Assembly: GCA_018970825.1 (NCBI GenBank)
Contig: JAGWVP010000011.1
Location: forward strand, 1-16,477
Direction of reading: 5' to 3'
Origin: a bacterium
Lineage (GTDB): Bacteria; Desulfobacterota; Binatia; UBA12015
DNA: 16,477 bases
The position numbers and the translations under genes were made by a program. The notes under the pieces were generated by a model that saw nothing but the letters and a program-made list of their open reading frames with translations, was not told the origin of the DNA and did no database searches. Positions 7,894 to 15,466 of this stretch are shown one piece after another. Position 1 is the first letter of the stretch. Each line of letters opens with the position of its first letter.

Positions 7894-8703
7894 TCACGCC
7901 CGCGAGTCCGGGCCGGAGGCCAGCACGGCGACGAACGAACCCGTGAGGAAGCGGGTGGGGTAGCGCTCGAGCCGCTCGAAGCGTTTCGCGCCTTCGAGGA
8001 ACCACTCCCTCGCGCCGTCGCCCCGGCCGTCCAGGGCACGCGCGAGTCCGACCGCGAGGACGCGCGGGCAGTGAAGGATCGAGGTGACCTCGAGGACGCT
8101 CAGTCCGCTGTTCCGCACGACCTCTGCGAGAGAATCGGAGTCGAGGGTCGCCCCCACGTCGTAGGGCACGACACCGCTGCGACGCAGCAAGCCCAGGAGC
8201 GGGCCATTGCGAAGGCGTACGAGCGGGTTGCGCGGGTTGTCCATCGTGAGGACGAGCCGTCCCGACGGTCGCAGCACCCGCGCGATCTCGGCGAGCGATC
8301 GCGCGATGTCGGCCGGTCCCTCGAAGTGGTCGAGGGTGGAGCCGGAGAAGACCGCGTCGAACGAGTCGTCCGCGAAGGGAAGCTCGCGGACGTCGGCGGT
8401 GAGCGTGGCGAGGCCTCGGTTTCGCGCGCCTGCCTCCTGCACGACCGTCGGCGAGAGATCGATCCCGGTCGTGCGGTAGCCGTTCCCGAGGAACCGGCGC
8501 GCGACCCCGCGGCCGGCGATCTCGTCGAAGAGGTCGGTCTTGAGTGCGGTGGGCTCGCGACCGTCGTCGCGGACCGGCGGCTCCGCGAGCCAGCGGTCGA
8601 GCAGCGAGATCTGGAGTCGATCGGTGAACTCGCGCCACAGGCGGTCGGGCCGACGCGCGAGCCAGTCGCGCCCCACGCGCTCCCAGTGGCCGTTCTCGTT
8701 CAC
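7894..8703 (-). CDS. class I SAM-dependent methyltransferase
   Basis: The product is 269 aa. The start is a GTG at 8703 whose last two bases are shared with the stop of the formyltransferase gene (GTGA), with GGTGGAGC upstream. TALKTDLFDEIAG (residues 52-64) stands in the position of motif I. RTTGIDLSP (77-85) gives the acidic end of strand 2, ADVRELPFADDSFDAVFSGSTLDHF (103-127) gives motifs II-III, and EIARVLRPSGRLVLTMDNP (139-157) gives the strand-5 region. This is the methyltransferase-11 pattern, seen in enzymes methylating small molecules, sugars or lipids. It closes the operon begun by the kinase and acyltransferase genes, so its substrate is probably shared with theirs. Motif I is less Gly-rich than the textbook form, but this LKTDLFDE variant is known in the fold. 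Confidence 0.88.
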   Translation of the reverse strand: MNENGHWERVGRDWLARRPDRLWREFTDRLQISLLDRWLAEPPVRDDGREPTALKTDLFDEIAGRGVARRFLGNGYRTTGIDLSPTVVQEAGARNRGLATLTADVRELPFADDSFDAVFSGSTLDHFEGPADIARSLAEIARVLRPSGRLVLTMDNPRNPLVRLRNGPLLGLLRRSGVVPYDVGATLDSDSLAEVVRNSGLSVLEVTSILHCPRVLAVGLARALDGRGDGAREWFLEGAKRFERLERYPTRFLTGSFVAVLASGPDSRA

Positions 8704-9497
8704 CGGGACTCGCTCCACCGCCGAACGCACGTCCGGTGCGCTGCGAGAAGCTCCCCGCAGGTCGGCAACGTGCGGAGCGGCCCGGGCGTCACGACCCGGG
8801 GGCGTGCCTCCCCCACGACCATCGCGGCGAGCCCGTCCGCGAGCAGGAGCGGCACCTGCCGGTCCATGCGGGCACGGGTCTCTCGCAGCGTCGAGACGAG
8901 CGATCGTCCCCACGCGATCGGCACCGTTCGCTGCGCGATCACGGCGCCCGCGTCGAGTCGCGCGACGATCTCGTGCAGCGTCAGGACGAAACCGTCGAGC
9001 CCCGCGTGCACCTCCCAAAACACCGGCGGCATGCCGCGGCAGAACGACGGGTCGCTCGCGTGGACGTTCAGCAGCGGGATCCCGATCGCGTCGAGCGAGG
9101 CCCGCGGGATGGGCTCGCCCCCGAAGACGATCACCAGGTCGGCGCGAACCTCGGCGAGTGCCGCGATCACCGGAGGGGCCAGAGTCGCGACTGCATCCAT
9201 GCGACGCTGTCCTTCGACGCGAGGGAGTTCGGCGTGCGCCGCCCCGCGCATCGCCGACGCGTGGACCGCCCGCCACGCGAAGTGTTCGACGAGGTGCGCC
9301 ACGCGGGGCCGCCCGGTCCGCCGCGCGCGCCGATCGATGCCGCCCGCGAGGTCGCGCAGACGATCCGGGAGCCGCATCGACGGGTGCGTCCGGACGACGA
9401 GCGGCACCTCGATGCCGATGCGGCGGTGCAGGTCCCGGTCGCCGACGAAGCCGGCAACCGCGGACGTCGTGGACGTCACGACCGCGACCCGGGTCAC
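8700..9497 (-). CDS. formyltransferase-fold enzyme (formyl_trans_N family)
   Basis: The product is 265 aa from a GTG at 9497, which overlaps the stop of the acyltransferase gene as GTGA. Translation is therefore probably coupled on both sides. The N-terminal part begins a Rossmann-type strand (TRVAVVTST). The catalytic region is conserved: LLNVHASDPSFCRGMPPVFW supplies Asn144 and His146, and RLDAGAVIAQ supplies Asp182. These are the Asn-His-Asp set of methionyl-tRNA formyltransferase, glycinamide ribonucleotide formyltransferase and nucleotide-sugar N-formyltransferases, which transfer formyl from 10-formyltetrahydrofolate to an amine. The C-terminal tRNA-binding domain of Fmt is absent, so a role on an amino sugar or another small amine is more likely than on initiator tRNA. 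Context (acyltransferase before, methyltransferase after) supports a tailoring role. Confidence 0.87.
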   Translation of the reverse strand: MTRVAVVTSTTSAVAGFVGDRDLHRRIGIEVPLVVRTHPSMRLPDRLRDLAGGIDRRARRTGRPRVAHLVEHFAWRAVHASAMRGAAHAELPRVEGQRRMDAVATLAPPVIAALAEVRADLVIVFGGEPIPRASLDAIGIPLLNVHASDPSFCRGMPPVFWEVHAGLDGFVLTLHEIVARLDAGAVIAQRTVPIAWGRSLVSTLRETRARMDRQVPLLLADGLAAMVVGEARPRVVTPGPLRTLPTCGELLAAHRTCVRRWSESR

Positions 9498-10666
9498 TGC
9501 CGGGCCCCGGCGGCGACGTCCAGGGCCTCGACGAGGTCGGCGGAATGGCCCTGCCCCGCGAGCCGCAGACGCCTGGCCCGCTCCAGCGCCTGCCAGGGCA
9601 GGCGGGCGGGTCGTGGGAGGTGATCGACGAAGACGAACTCGAACTCCGCCGTCGGCTCGGCCCCGCGTCGCCGCTTGAAGTCGTCGTTGCCGCCGCCCGC
9701 GTTGACGACGAGGCCGCGAGCCTCGGCGCTCACGACGTCGTCGATCGCGATCAGCCGGTAGAGACCGAGCGAAGGCGGCAGCCGCGTGTCGTAGCCGCCG
9801 ATCGTCCACCGGGTCACACCGCCGCGGACGAGGCGAATGTTGAAGGCCCGCAGTTCCCCGGACTCGTCCGTCCAGCCGGCGACCTCGAACGCTCCGGACT
9901 CGACGAGCAGGCGGAAGAACTCCGGCGTGTACTGCGGGTTCAGGTGCGCCGGGTGCCGCTCGAGATACAGGCCGCGGTAGAGCTCGGACAGTCGATCCGA
10001 GCGTTCCGCGAGGAACGCGGGGTCGGAGATCTTGTGTGCGTCGTGGCGGGCGTGGACCGCGAAGTCGGCGTTGCGGTTGTGGCGGACGGTCCGCATCGCA
10101 TGGCCCGGGAACGCGCGACCGGGGCGATGCAAGTGCACCACGCGGGAGGGGATCGCCCGTCCGCCGAGCCCGGCGAGCGACAGCGCCAGGTCCGGTGACA
10201 GCGCCGGCACCACGCCGGGCAGGACGACGGCGTGCCGGGGATGGCGGCGCGCGACGGACGAGATCAACCAGGCGAGGCCCGCGGAGTCCGGGGGGAGCGG
10301 CTCCGCGGACGGAAAGAGCCAGTGGTTCACGAAGGCGACGCGGTCGAACCCGAGGGCTCGCAGCGTCGCCGCCGGCGGTCGCGCTGCGAGGTCGAGCCCT
10401 CGACGAGCCAAGGCTCCTCGCCTGCGTCCGATCTCGTGGACCGGGTAGCCGAGGTGGGTCGCGATCGGCGACGCGTTCGCGGGCTTGCCGGCGGCCCCGT
10501 CGGCGACGAGCACGGGCACCAGCCGGTCGCCCAGCGTCTCGAGGACGAGTTCGAGCCCGTGTCCGTTCGCGAGGAACGTGCGGACACCGCGCGTGGCGAG
10601 CGCTTCGAGGTATGCTCGCGTCGCTTCCCGCTCCGCGTGAAGTCCCGACCCACCGCGAGCGACCAT
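9494..10666 (-). CDS. GNAT/FemAB-like acyltransferase (Acetyltransf_6 type)
   Basis: The product is 390 aa from the ATG at 10666, 14 bp after the kinase stop. No strong ribosome binding site is seen, so reinitiation after the kinase is likely. The N-terminal half (about 1-200) is not recognised beyond an alternating alpha/beta pattern. The C-terminal half carries the FemAB/GNAT-like core: a helix at LSELYRGLYLERH (227-238), LNPQYTPEFFRLLVESG, then AFNIRLVRGGVTRWTIGGYD, SLGLYRLIAIDD, NAGGGNDDFKRRRGAEP (322-338) and EFEFVFVDHLP. The Gly-rich turn followed by FKRRRG is typical of enzymes that transfer an acyl or aminoacyl group to a sugar or peptide amine in envelope or exopolysaccharide clusters. 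Donor and acceptor are not evident. The stop overlaps the formyltransferase start, placing both in one coupled operon. Confidence 0.82.
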   Translation of the reverse strand: MVARGGSGLHAEREATRAYLEALATRGVRTFLANGHGLELVLETLGDRLVPVLVADGAAGKPANASPIATHLGYPVHEIGRRRGALARRGLDLAARPPAATLRALGFDRVAFVNHWLFPSAEPLPPDSAGLAWLISSVARRHPRHAVVLPGVVPALSPDLALSLAGLGGRAIPSRVVHLHRPGRAFPGHAMRTVRHNRNADFAVHARHDAHKISDPAFLAERSDRLSELYRGLYLERHPAHLNPQYTPEFFRLLVESGAFEVAGWTDESGELRAFNIRLVRGGVTRWTIGGYDTRLPPSLGLYRLIAIDDVVSAEARGLVVNAGGGNDDFKRRRGAEPTAEFEFVFVDHLPRPARLPWQALERARRLRLAGQGHSADLVEALDVAAGARQ

Positions 10667-10680
10667 GCGCGGATCGGCGG

Positions 10681-11403
10681 TCAGGCGGGTCGATCGCCGG
10701 ACGGCACCCGCGCGAGAATCGCCGTCACGGCCTCGTCGGTGGTCTGCCGACTCGTGTCCACGGTGACGTCGTAGTCGATGCCGTGCGAGTGACAGAGTTC
10801 GTCGCTGCGGCGCGCGAGTCCCATCGGGCGCCCTTCGAGCTTGCCGTCGGCCCGGGAGGACTCCCGGCGTTCCAGCTCGTCGAGCGAGCAGTGGACGCCG
10901 ACCGAGAGCAGGGACGCACCGCTCTCGCGCAGGGCCTCGACGCACTCGTCGGCCCAGTCGCGGTCCTGGAGGAAGTGGTCGATCACGAGGTTGTTGCCGA
11001 GGGCCAGGTGGGCAGCCCAGCCGCGGTGGAGCCCGCGCAGCAGGCTCCGCCCGAACGGATTCATCGCGAGACGGACGCGCGGTGCGCCGTCGTGAACACT
11101 TTCGGCGTCGCCCTCGTCGACGTACTCCCAGGCGGCCCTGCCATCGAACGGGGTGCGGGAGACCAGGTGTTCGACGTCGCGGCCCTGCAGGCGGACGTAA
11201 CTGATCGGGTAGAGGTTCTCCGGGAGGAGCAGGACGACGTCGTCGAAAGCGACGCGCGCGAACGACTCGCCCGGGTCGCCGTCGGCGAGTTCCGCGAGCC
11301 GGAGTTGCAGTGCGCGGCACAACGTCGACTTGCCCGACGAGCTCGCGCCGTTCACGAGGATCGCGCGGCCGGGGCGAGCGGGGGCGAAGGGTGCGGTGAC
11401 CAT
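10681..11403 (-). CDS. chloramphenicol phosphotransferase-like small-molecule kinase
   Basis: The product is 240 aa. A P-loop lies at the very N-terminus (NGASSSGKST, residues 18-27), matching the NGxSSxGKS form of the CPT family. Asp54/Asp55 (FDD) sit where CPT has its catalytic Asp. VIDHFLQDRDW (140-150) precedes a strand, and VGVHCSLDELERRESSR (168-184) followed by YDVTVDTS (211-218) is the family's C-terminal signature. CPT enzymes use ATP to phosphorylate a hydroxyl; in Streptomyces venezuelae the substrate is chloramphenicol. Here the insert between Asp55 and Asp142 is longer and probably defines another substrate. It heads a run of tailoring genes, so phosphorylation of the same molecule that is then acylated, formylated and methylated is a reasonable inference. 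A resistance role is an alternative. The start at 11403 lacks a strong ribosome binding site. Confidence 0.87.
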   Translation of the reverse strand: MVTAPFAPARPGRAILVNGASSSGKSTLCRALQLRLAELADGDPGESFARVAFDDVVLLLPENLYPISYVRLQGRDVEHLVSRTPFDGRAAWEYVDEGDAESVHDGAPRVRLAMNPFGRSLLRGLHRGWAAHLALGNNLVIDHFLQDRDWADECVEALRESGASLLSVGVHCSLDELERRESSRADGKLEGRPMGLARRSDELCHSHGIDYDVTVDTSRQTTDEAVTAILARVPSGDRPA

Positions 11404-11462
11404 GAGAAGCAGAGTCTCACCGCGGCGGGAGGGGCGCCAGCGGGGAGAAGTCTTCGCCGGGG

Positions 11463-11477
11463 GCCGGGCGCGCCGGC
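11463..11477 (-). other. small GC hairpin right after the protease stop codon
   Basis: GCCGG and CCGGC flank a 5-base loop immediately next to the stop at 11478-11480. There is no T-tract, so a strong terminator is unlikely. It may attenuate or insulate the 74 bp gap to the kinase gene. Confidence 0.22.
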
Positions 11478-13019
11478 TCAGTCGATCTCGATCACGTGGT
11501 ACGAGAGGCCCCAGGTGTCGAGGAAGGCGCTCGACAGGTAGCCGAAGCCGCAGTCTCCCCAGGCGTACGCCCAGGAGTTCTTCGCGACGAAGTAGCCGCC
11601 GAGCGGTCCGGTGTCGGCTGCCACTCCCGCGGGAAGGTCCGCGTTGGCGACGAAGCCGACGAGGAGGATCGAGTGGCTCCCGCCAAGGGGCGGCCCGGCC
11701 GCGCTGCGGACGTAGCCGCCGGGTTCGGGCTCGCGAAAGCCTTCGGTCATGGAGATCGTCGCAACCACCGGCGTCGAGGACTCCAGGAAGAGCGCGACCA
11801 TCTCGAGTTGGAGGGACGCGAACGGTCCGCCGGGCGGCACGTCGAAATCGGCGATCTCGGCCGAGGTCGACACGCGGTGTCCCGCATTCGGCGCGCTCGC
11901 GGGGAAATCGTACTCGACCACCGTCGGCAAGCCGAGCAGGAAGTCGATCCGCTCGACGGCCTGGAACTCGTAGTCGGTGCACATCTCTCCGTCGTAGGTG
12001 GCCGAGCAGGAGAGAGGCCGTTGATTCGTCGCCGGATCGAGCGGCTCGATGTCCGGCGACTGGTTGTAGTTCCAGTCCGACTCGGGCGGAAACCGGTAGT
12101 CCGTGGCGAGCATCGCCTCGACGGCCAGATCGACCCACATTCCCGACTCGTATCGACGGTTCCAGTCGCCGGAGACCTTCCCGAAGAAGTAGGCGGACTG
12201 CTCGGCGAGGTTCTCGGGCGGCCCCCCGGCCTCCATCGCGAGGGTCTCGACCGCGGCGACGATCGCGTGCGCCGAGCAGGTCCCCCGGCTGCCTTGCGAC
12301 TTGATGCAGGTGAGCGAGTCCTCGAGCGCGAAGTCGACGTTGCGGATGATCCCATCGGCCGCGTACTCGGAGATGTCGCAGCGACTCGAGAACTCGCTGG
12401 GCGGGTATTCCCAGCCGATCTCGGCGTTGCAGTCGGCGATCGGGTTGGTCGCCATCCCCAGTTGGATCGTGCCCGAAATGCCCGCGCGGAGGACCTCGAA
12501 GTCTCGCAGGATCCGCTCTCCGAGTCCGAGGACTCCCTTGCGGACGCGCCCGGCGGGGAGAGTCGCCAGCACCTGCGGACTCGGGAGATCAGCCAGGTGA
12601 GCGGCCGGCAGGCGGCGATGGAGCATCGAGTAGAGCGCGACGAGGTTCGAGCGATCGCGCCCGAGGTCCACCGCTCGCCCGATCGCGAGTTCGCCGAGCG
12701 AGGGCGGATCGAGGGCGAAGGTGGAGGTGCTGCCGTCGCGATTCGCGACCTCGATCGGGTGGCTCGCGTCTGGATCGACCCCGTCGGGAAGGACCCGCGC
12801 CCGCAGGCCCGAGTCGCCGCGGAAGAGCTTCTTCGCGGCGGCTCGCGCGCGGCTCGCGACCTTCGCCTCCGCGCGCTTCCTCGCGGTCAGCTCCTTGGCG
12901 GAGCCCGCGATGCGCAGGGTGGAGGTCTCGGCTCGGACCGGCGCGGACGAGACGACCACGCAGGACACGAGCGAGGCGAGGAGGAGATGGCGAAACACGG
13001 TGGCGGGTCTGGGTCGCAT
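11478..13019 (-). CDS. secreted papain-family (C1A-like) cysteine protease
   Basis: The product is 513 aa. The start at 13019 is preferred over the ATG at 13028 because GGAGGA lies 11 bases upstream of the first and only 2 bases from the second. A signal peptide follows (basic MRPRP, hydrophobic residues about 11-25, cleavage after PVRA at residue 30). A ~200-residue Ala/Arg/Leu-rich segment probably acts as propeptide. The catalytic set of the papain family is complete: Gln242 and Cys248 in SQGSRGTCSAH, His449 in GGSHSILLVGF, and Asn481 in AKNSWAYAWGDCGFGYL. The papain-typical NSWxxxWGxxGFGY block is unmistakable. Cys residues at about 197, 214, 238, 338, 347 and 490 suggest disulfides, fitting an exported enzyme. 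Target and whether it is released or surface-bound cannot be told. The 74 bp gap to the kinase gene suggests separate control. Confidence 0.93.
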   Translation of the reverse strand: MRPRPATVFRHLLLASLVSCVVVSSAPVRAETSTLRIAGSAKELTARKRAEAKVASRARAAAKKLFRGDSGLRARVLPDGVDPDASHPIEVANRDGSTSTFALDPPSLGELAIGRAVDLGRDRSNLVALYSMLHRRLPAAHLADLPSPQVLATLPAGRVRKGVLGLGERILRDFEVLRAGISGTIQLGMATNPIADCNAEIGWEYPPSEFSSRCDISEYAADGIIRNVDFALEDSLTCIKSQGSRGTCSAHAIVAAVETLAMEAGGPPENLAEQSAYFFGKVSGDWNRRYESGMWVDLAVEAMLATDYRFPPESDWNYNQSPDIEPLDPATNQRPLSCSATYDGEMCTDYEFQAVERIDFLLGLPTVVEYDFPASAPNAGHRVSTSAEIADFDVPPGGPFASLQLEMVALFLESSTPVVATISMTEGFREPEPGGYVRSAAGPPLGGSHSILLVGFVANADLPAGVAADTGPLGGYFVAKNSWAYAWGDCGFGYLSSAFLDTWGLSYHVIEID

Positions 13020-13173
13020 CAGGGGCATGTCCTCCGCAGGGCCCCGCGACGATCCCTCGAAGCGGGGGGAGGGCGCAACAGGATTTCGCTCGCAGGGCCC
13101 GCTGGGTGTTCCGGGTCTCGCTTCCGAGCTCTTGGTTCCAGCGTCTGGGAACCGGGGCTCGGCCGTCAGGTCT

Positions 13174-13407
13174 TCAGGGGGTGGCACGTGACGCGGGTGC
13201 CGTCGTCGGTGCCCCGCCGAACTCCCGCTCGAACGGTCCGATGAACCTTCGCTCCGGCGACCAGTCGGTCACGGCGAAGATCACCCGGTCGATCGCGGCA
13301 GCCCATGCGTCGAGCGCCCGTCCAGATGGAGTTCTGGATGTCGATGCTGTCGCGAGGAGCAAAGCGCGGTCACGGGAAGCCGCTAAACCAGTTCTCGCGG
13401 AGTCCAT
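13174..13407 (-). pseudogene. duplicated 3' fragment of the NADAR-PARG gene
   Basis: The frame can be read from an ATG at 13407 (77 aa), overlapping the end of the helicase gene. Its residues ALDAWAAAIDRVIFAVTD and the following WSPERRFIGPFEREFGGAP copy the C-terminus of the PARG domain encoded at 15470-15578, with very few changes. Upstream of this block the reading is unrelated. The original stop codon is lost (GAC in place of TAG), so the frame continues TTAPASRATP before stopping. It contains only the last helix and strand of the PARG fold and no catalytic motif, so it is a remnant. Confidence 0.7.
13207..13315 (+). repeat. direct repeat copy A (109 bp)
   Basis: It aligns without gaps to 15470-15578 with five mismatches. 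The identity begins right after the stop codon position of the NADAR-PARG gene and covers its last 36 codons. Copies A and B flank the helicase gene. Confidence 0.9.
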
Positions 13408-15368
13408 GGCGGCCTGGAACCCGTCGCGTCGAGCTCCTTGATCCCGACTCCGACGAGGTATTCGTAGGTGTCGTCGAACGCCCCTTCCCGCGGGACGTAG
13501 ATCACGGCCCCGTCCCGTCCGCGGGTGAGCAGGACGCGGTAGGCGTTCCGGCGCAGCTGCAGCGAGTCGCGAACGCTCTTGCGATCCTGGTAGCGCCGCG
13601 CCCCGTCGTTGCTCCAGCAGCCACTTGCAGCGTCGAAGAGGAAGTCCCCGCCCCAGGCGAGAAGGGCGGCGTCGAGTTCGAGCCCCTGGCACTCGAACTC
13701 GGAGGCCGCGAGCGAGAGGTGGCGGCACGAAAGCCGGGCCGACTCGTCGCTGGTGAACCATTCGCCGACCGGGAAGCGGTGAAATCGCCCCTCGCGCTTC
13801 AGCTTAGGGACTCCGTGGAGTTCGAGGGACTTGTCGCGCGACGAGACGAGGATGCCGTAGCGCCGGGTCCGCTCGTCGCGGTACCGCGCCCTGAGATACG
13901 CCTTCGCCGCTTCGAAGTTGCGGGTGACGCGCAGGTGGAAGACGCCCTTCTCGAGCGAGGCCACGAGCGGCCGCAAGGTGCTCGCGGCGCGGCCTTCGAC
14001 GATGCCGGCCGCGAGCGCATGGACCTCGCGTGCCGCGTGGAACCGGATCTCCTTGTCGAGGTTGAGTGCCGGGGTCGGTCGGCACTCGATCGTCGAGAAG
14101 GTGGGGACGAGGTGCAGCGGCGCATGGACCGTCCACTCGCTCGACCGCTCGCTCGCGCGGACCGCGTCGCGCCACTGGCCGAGACCGCCCTCCTCGCCGA
14201 TGTGGATCTCCTGCCCGGTGCCGACCAGTCCGACGACGACGCACCACTCGGGGATCCGTTCGGCGAAGTCGATGAAATGCTCGGGCTCGCTCTTCATGGT
14301 CGGGTCCCGGTGCTTGCGGCGCACGTGGTCGGCGTCCCATGCGCGCTGTGCCTCGTCGAACACGAGCACGTGCTCGGGCGGAGTCCGGCCGGGCTTCGAG
14401 TAAGCCTTCACGTAGTCCTTCACGCCGCGGACGAATTCCTTGCCGGAAACGACCTCGCGTGTCGGGTCTTCGGCGGCCAGCTTCCGGGATGCAGCCGAGA
14501 TCTCGTGCTGGAGCACGTCGACGAGCGGGCCGTTTCCGGACAGGAACACGGCCGGCGTGAGCCGCTTTCCCTGCCGCTCGACGACCAAGTCGTGGAGGAA
14601 GCGGGCATGGACGAGGCGGAGTCCGACCAGCGTCTTGCCGGCCCCGGGGACGCCGGTCACGAGCACGAGGTGTCTCGTCCTCGTCCTCGCGGCCTCGTGG
14701 CAGATCGAGGACAGCGCATCGATCGTCGGCTGGGTGTAGGCGTGGGCCCGGTGAACGCGCGGCAGATCGCCGTGCTCGAACACCCAGCGGGCCGCGCCGA
14801 CGAGCGTCGGCAGCGGCAGGTAGGCGTCGGCCGCGAGGAAGGCGTCGAGGTCGACGCCGCGCGACTCGCGAGCGCGCAGCCGTCGAAGGAAAAGGTCGAG
14901 GTGATCCGGGCCGACCACGTGCGTGCCGTCGAACTCGCCGACGTAGCCGCGTGCCCGGGTCGGAACGAGGACTGCGACGACTTCGCGCTCGTGGCATTCG
15001 CGGTGATAGCTGCGCAGGTCTCGCGCGTAGGCGGCGACCTGGTCGAGGTCGGCGCGATCCGGCCTGACCTTGCCCTTGAGCTCGAGCACGACGACCGGGC
15101 CGGCGAGAAGCAGGACGACGTCCGGGCGCCGCAACTCGAGCGGCAACTCGTATTCGAGCACGGCGCCGTCGAGGGCTGCGTCCGATTGGGCGGTGACCAG
15201 CTCCGAAAGCTCTCGTCGGAGCATCGGGATGGAGTCGTCCCAGGCCCGGACCTGCGCGTCGGAGGCGTCGCGGAAGACCTGTTGCAGGCGAGTCCGGATG
15301 CCCTCGGTGCTCTCGGTCCGAAGATCGACGAGCCGGCCGGCCCATCCGTGGATCGCGCGCTCTGCCAC
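13383..15368 (-). CDS. DUF2075 / Schlafen-like SF1 helicase with N-terminal PD-(D/E)XK nuclease domain
   Basis: The product is 661 aa from a GTG at 15368, chosen because the family's N-terminal helix region begins just after it; no Shine-Dalgarno sequence is visible. Residues about 70-120 form a restriction-endonuclease-like core: E72, D83 in RRPDVVLL, E96-L-K98 in VVLELKGK, and Q110xxxY in DLDQVAAYARDL. Residues about 232-640 form an SF1-type helicase: Walker A GVPGAGKT (239-246), Walker B VLVFDEAQRAWD (334-345), a GTGQEIHIGEEGG motif III region (383-395), SEFECQGLELD (556-566) and NAYRVLLTRGRDG (608-620) with the arginine finger. Helicases of this group occur in antiviral and Schlafen-related systems and are thought to act on DNA or RNA. 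It lies 98 bp downstream of NADAR-PARG on the same strand and between direct repeats. Confidence 0.93.
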   Translation of the reverse strand: MAERAIHGWAGRLVDLRTESTEGIRTRLQQVFRDASDAQVRAWDDSIPMLRRELSELVTAQSDAALDGAVLEYELPLELRRPDVVLLLAGPVVVLELKGKVRPDRADLDQVAAYARDLRSYHRECHEREVVAVLVPTRARGYVGEFDGTHVVGPDHLDLFLRRLRARESRGVDLDAFLAADAYLPLPTLVGAARWVFEHGDLPRVHRAHAYTQPTIDALSSICHEAARTRTRHLVLVTGVPGAGKTLVGLRLVHARFLHDLVVERQGKRLTPAVFLSGNGPLVDVLQHEISAASRKLAAEDPTREVVSGKEFVRGVKDYVKAYSKPGRTPPEHVLVFDEAQRAWDADHVRRKHRDPTMKSEPEHFIDFAERIPEWCVVVGLVGTGQEIHIGEEGGLGQWRDAVRASERSSEWTVHAPLHLVPTFSTIECRPTPALNLDKEIRFHAAREVHALAAGIVEGRAASTLRPLVASLEKGVFHLRVTRNFEAAKAYLRARYRDERTRRYGILVSSRDKSLELHGVPKLKREGRFHRFPVGEWFTSDESARLSCRHLSLAASEFECQGLELDAALLAWGGDFLFDAASGCWSNDGARRYQDRKSVRDSLQLRRNAYRVLLTRGRDGAVIYVPREGAFDDTYEYLVGVGIKELDATGSRPPWTPRELV

Positions 15369-15400
15369 GGTGGTGCGGGGTACCAGGTGGGGGCGTTCGG

Positions 15401-15416
15401 GGCGAATCGATTTGCC
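15401..15416. promoter_or_regulatory. dyad-symmetric operator-like site upstream of the helicase gene
   Basis: GGCGAATCGATTTGCC is symmetric at seven of eight base pairs, with an A/T-rich centre that stands out here. It overlaps the right arm of a wider inverted repeat, ACCAGG (15382-15387) and CCTGGT (15415-15420). It sits 33 bases before the GTG at 15368, where an operator would be expected. Confidence 0.38.
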
Positions 15417-15466
15417 TGGTGACGGGGGTCGTCCGGGGCCCGGGAAATGCCGCCGCCGCTCGGAAC

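Noticed and set aside
7843..9678. 611-codon plus-strand open frame
   Set aside because: It is antisense to the methyltransferase and formyltransferase, whose catalytic motifs and GTGA overlap are on the minus strand.
13134..13153. GGTTCC/GGAACC hairpin upstream of the papain-family protease
   Set aside because: Six base pairs with an 8-base loop and no T-run on either strand; no link to a promoter or stop could be shown.
11496..13244. 582-codon plus-strand open frame opposite the papain-family protease
   Set aside because: The minus strand has a signal peptide and full catalytic set; the plus reading is charged low-complexity sequence.
13305..15422. 705-codon plus-strand open frame opposite the helicase gene
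   Set aside because: The minus strand has helicase and nuclease motifs in correct order; the plus reading has none.
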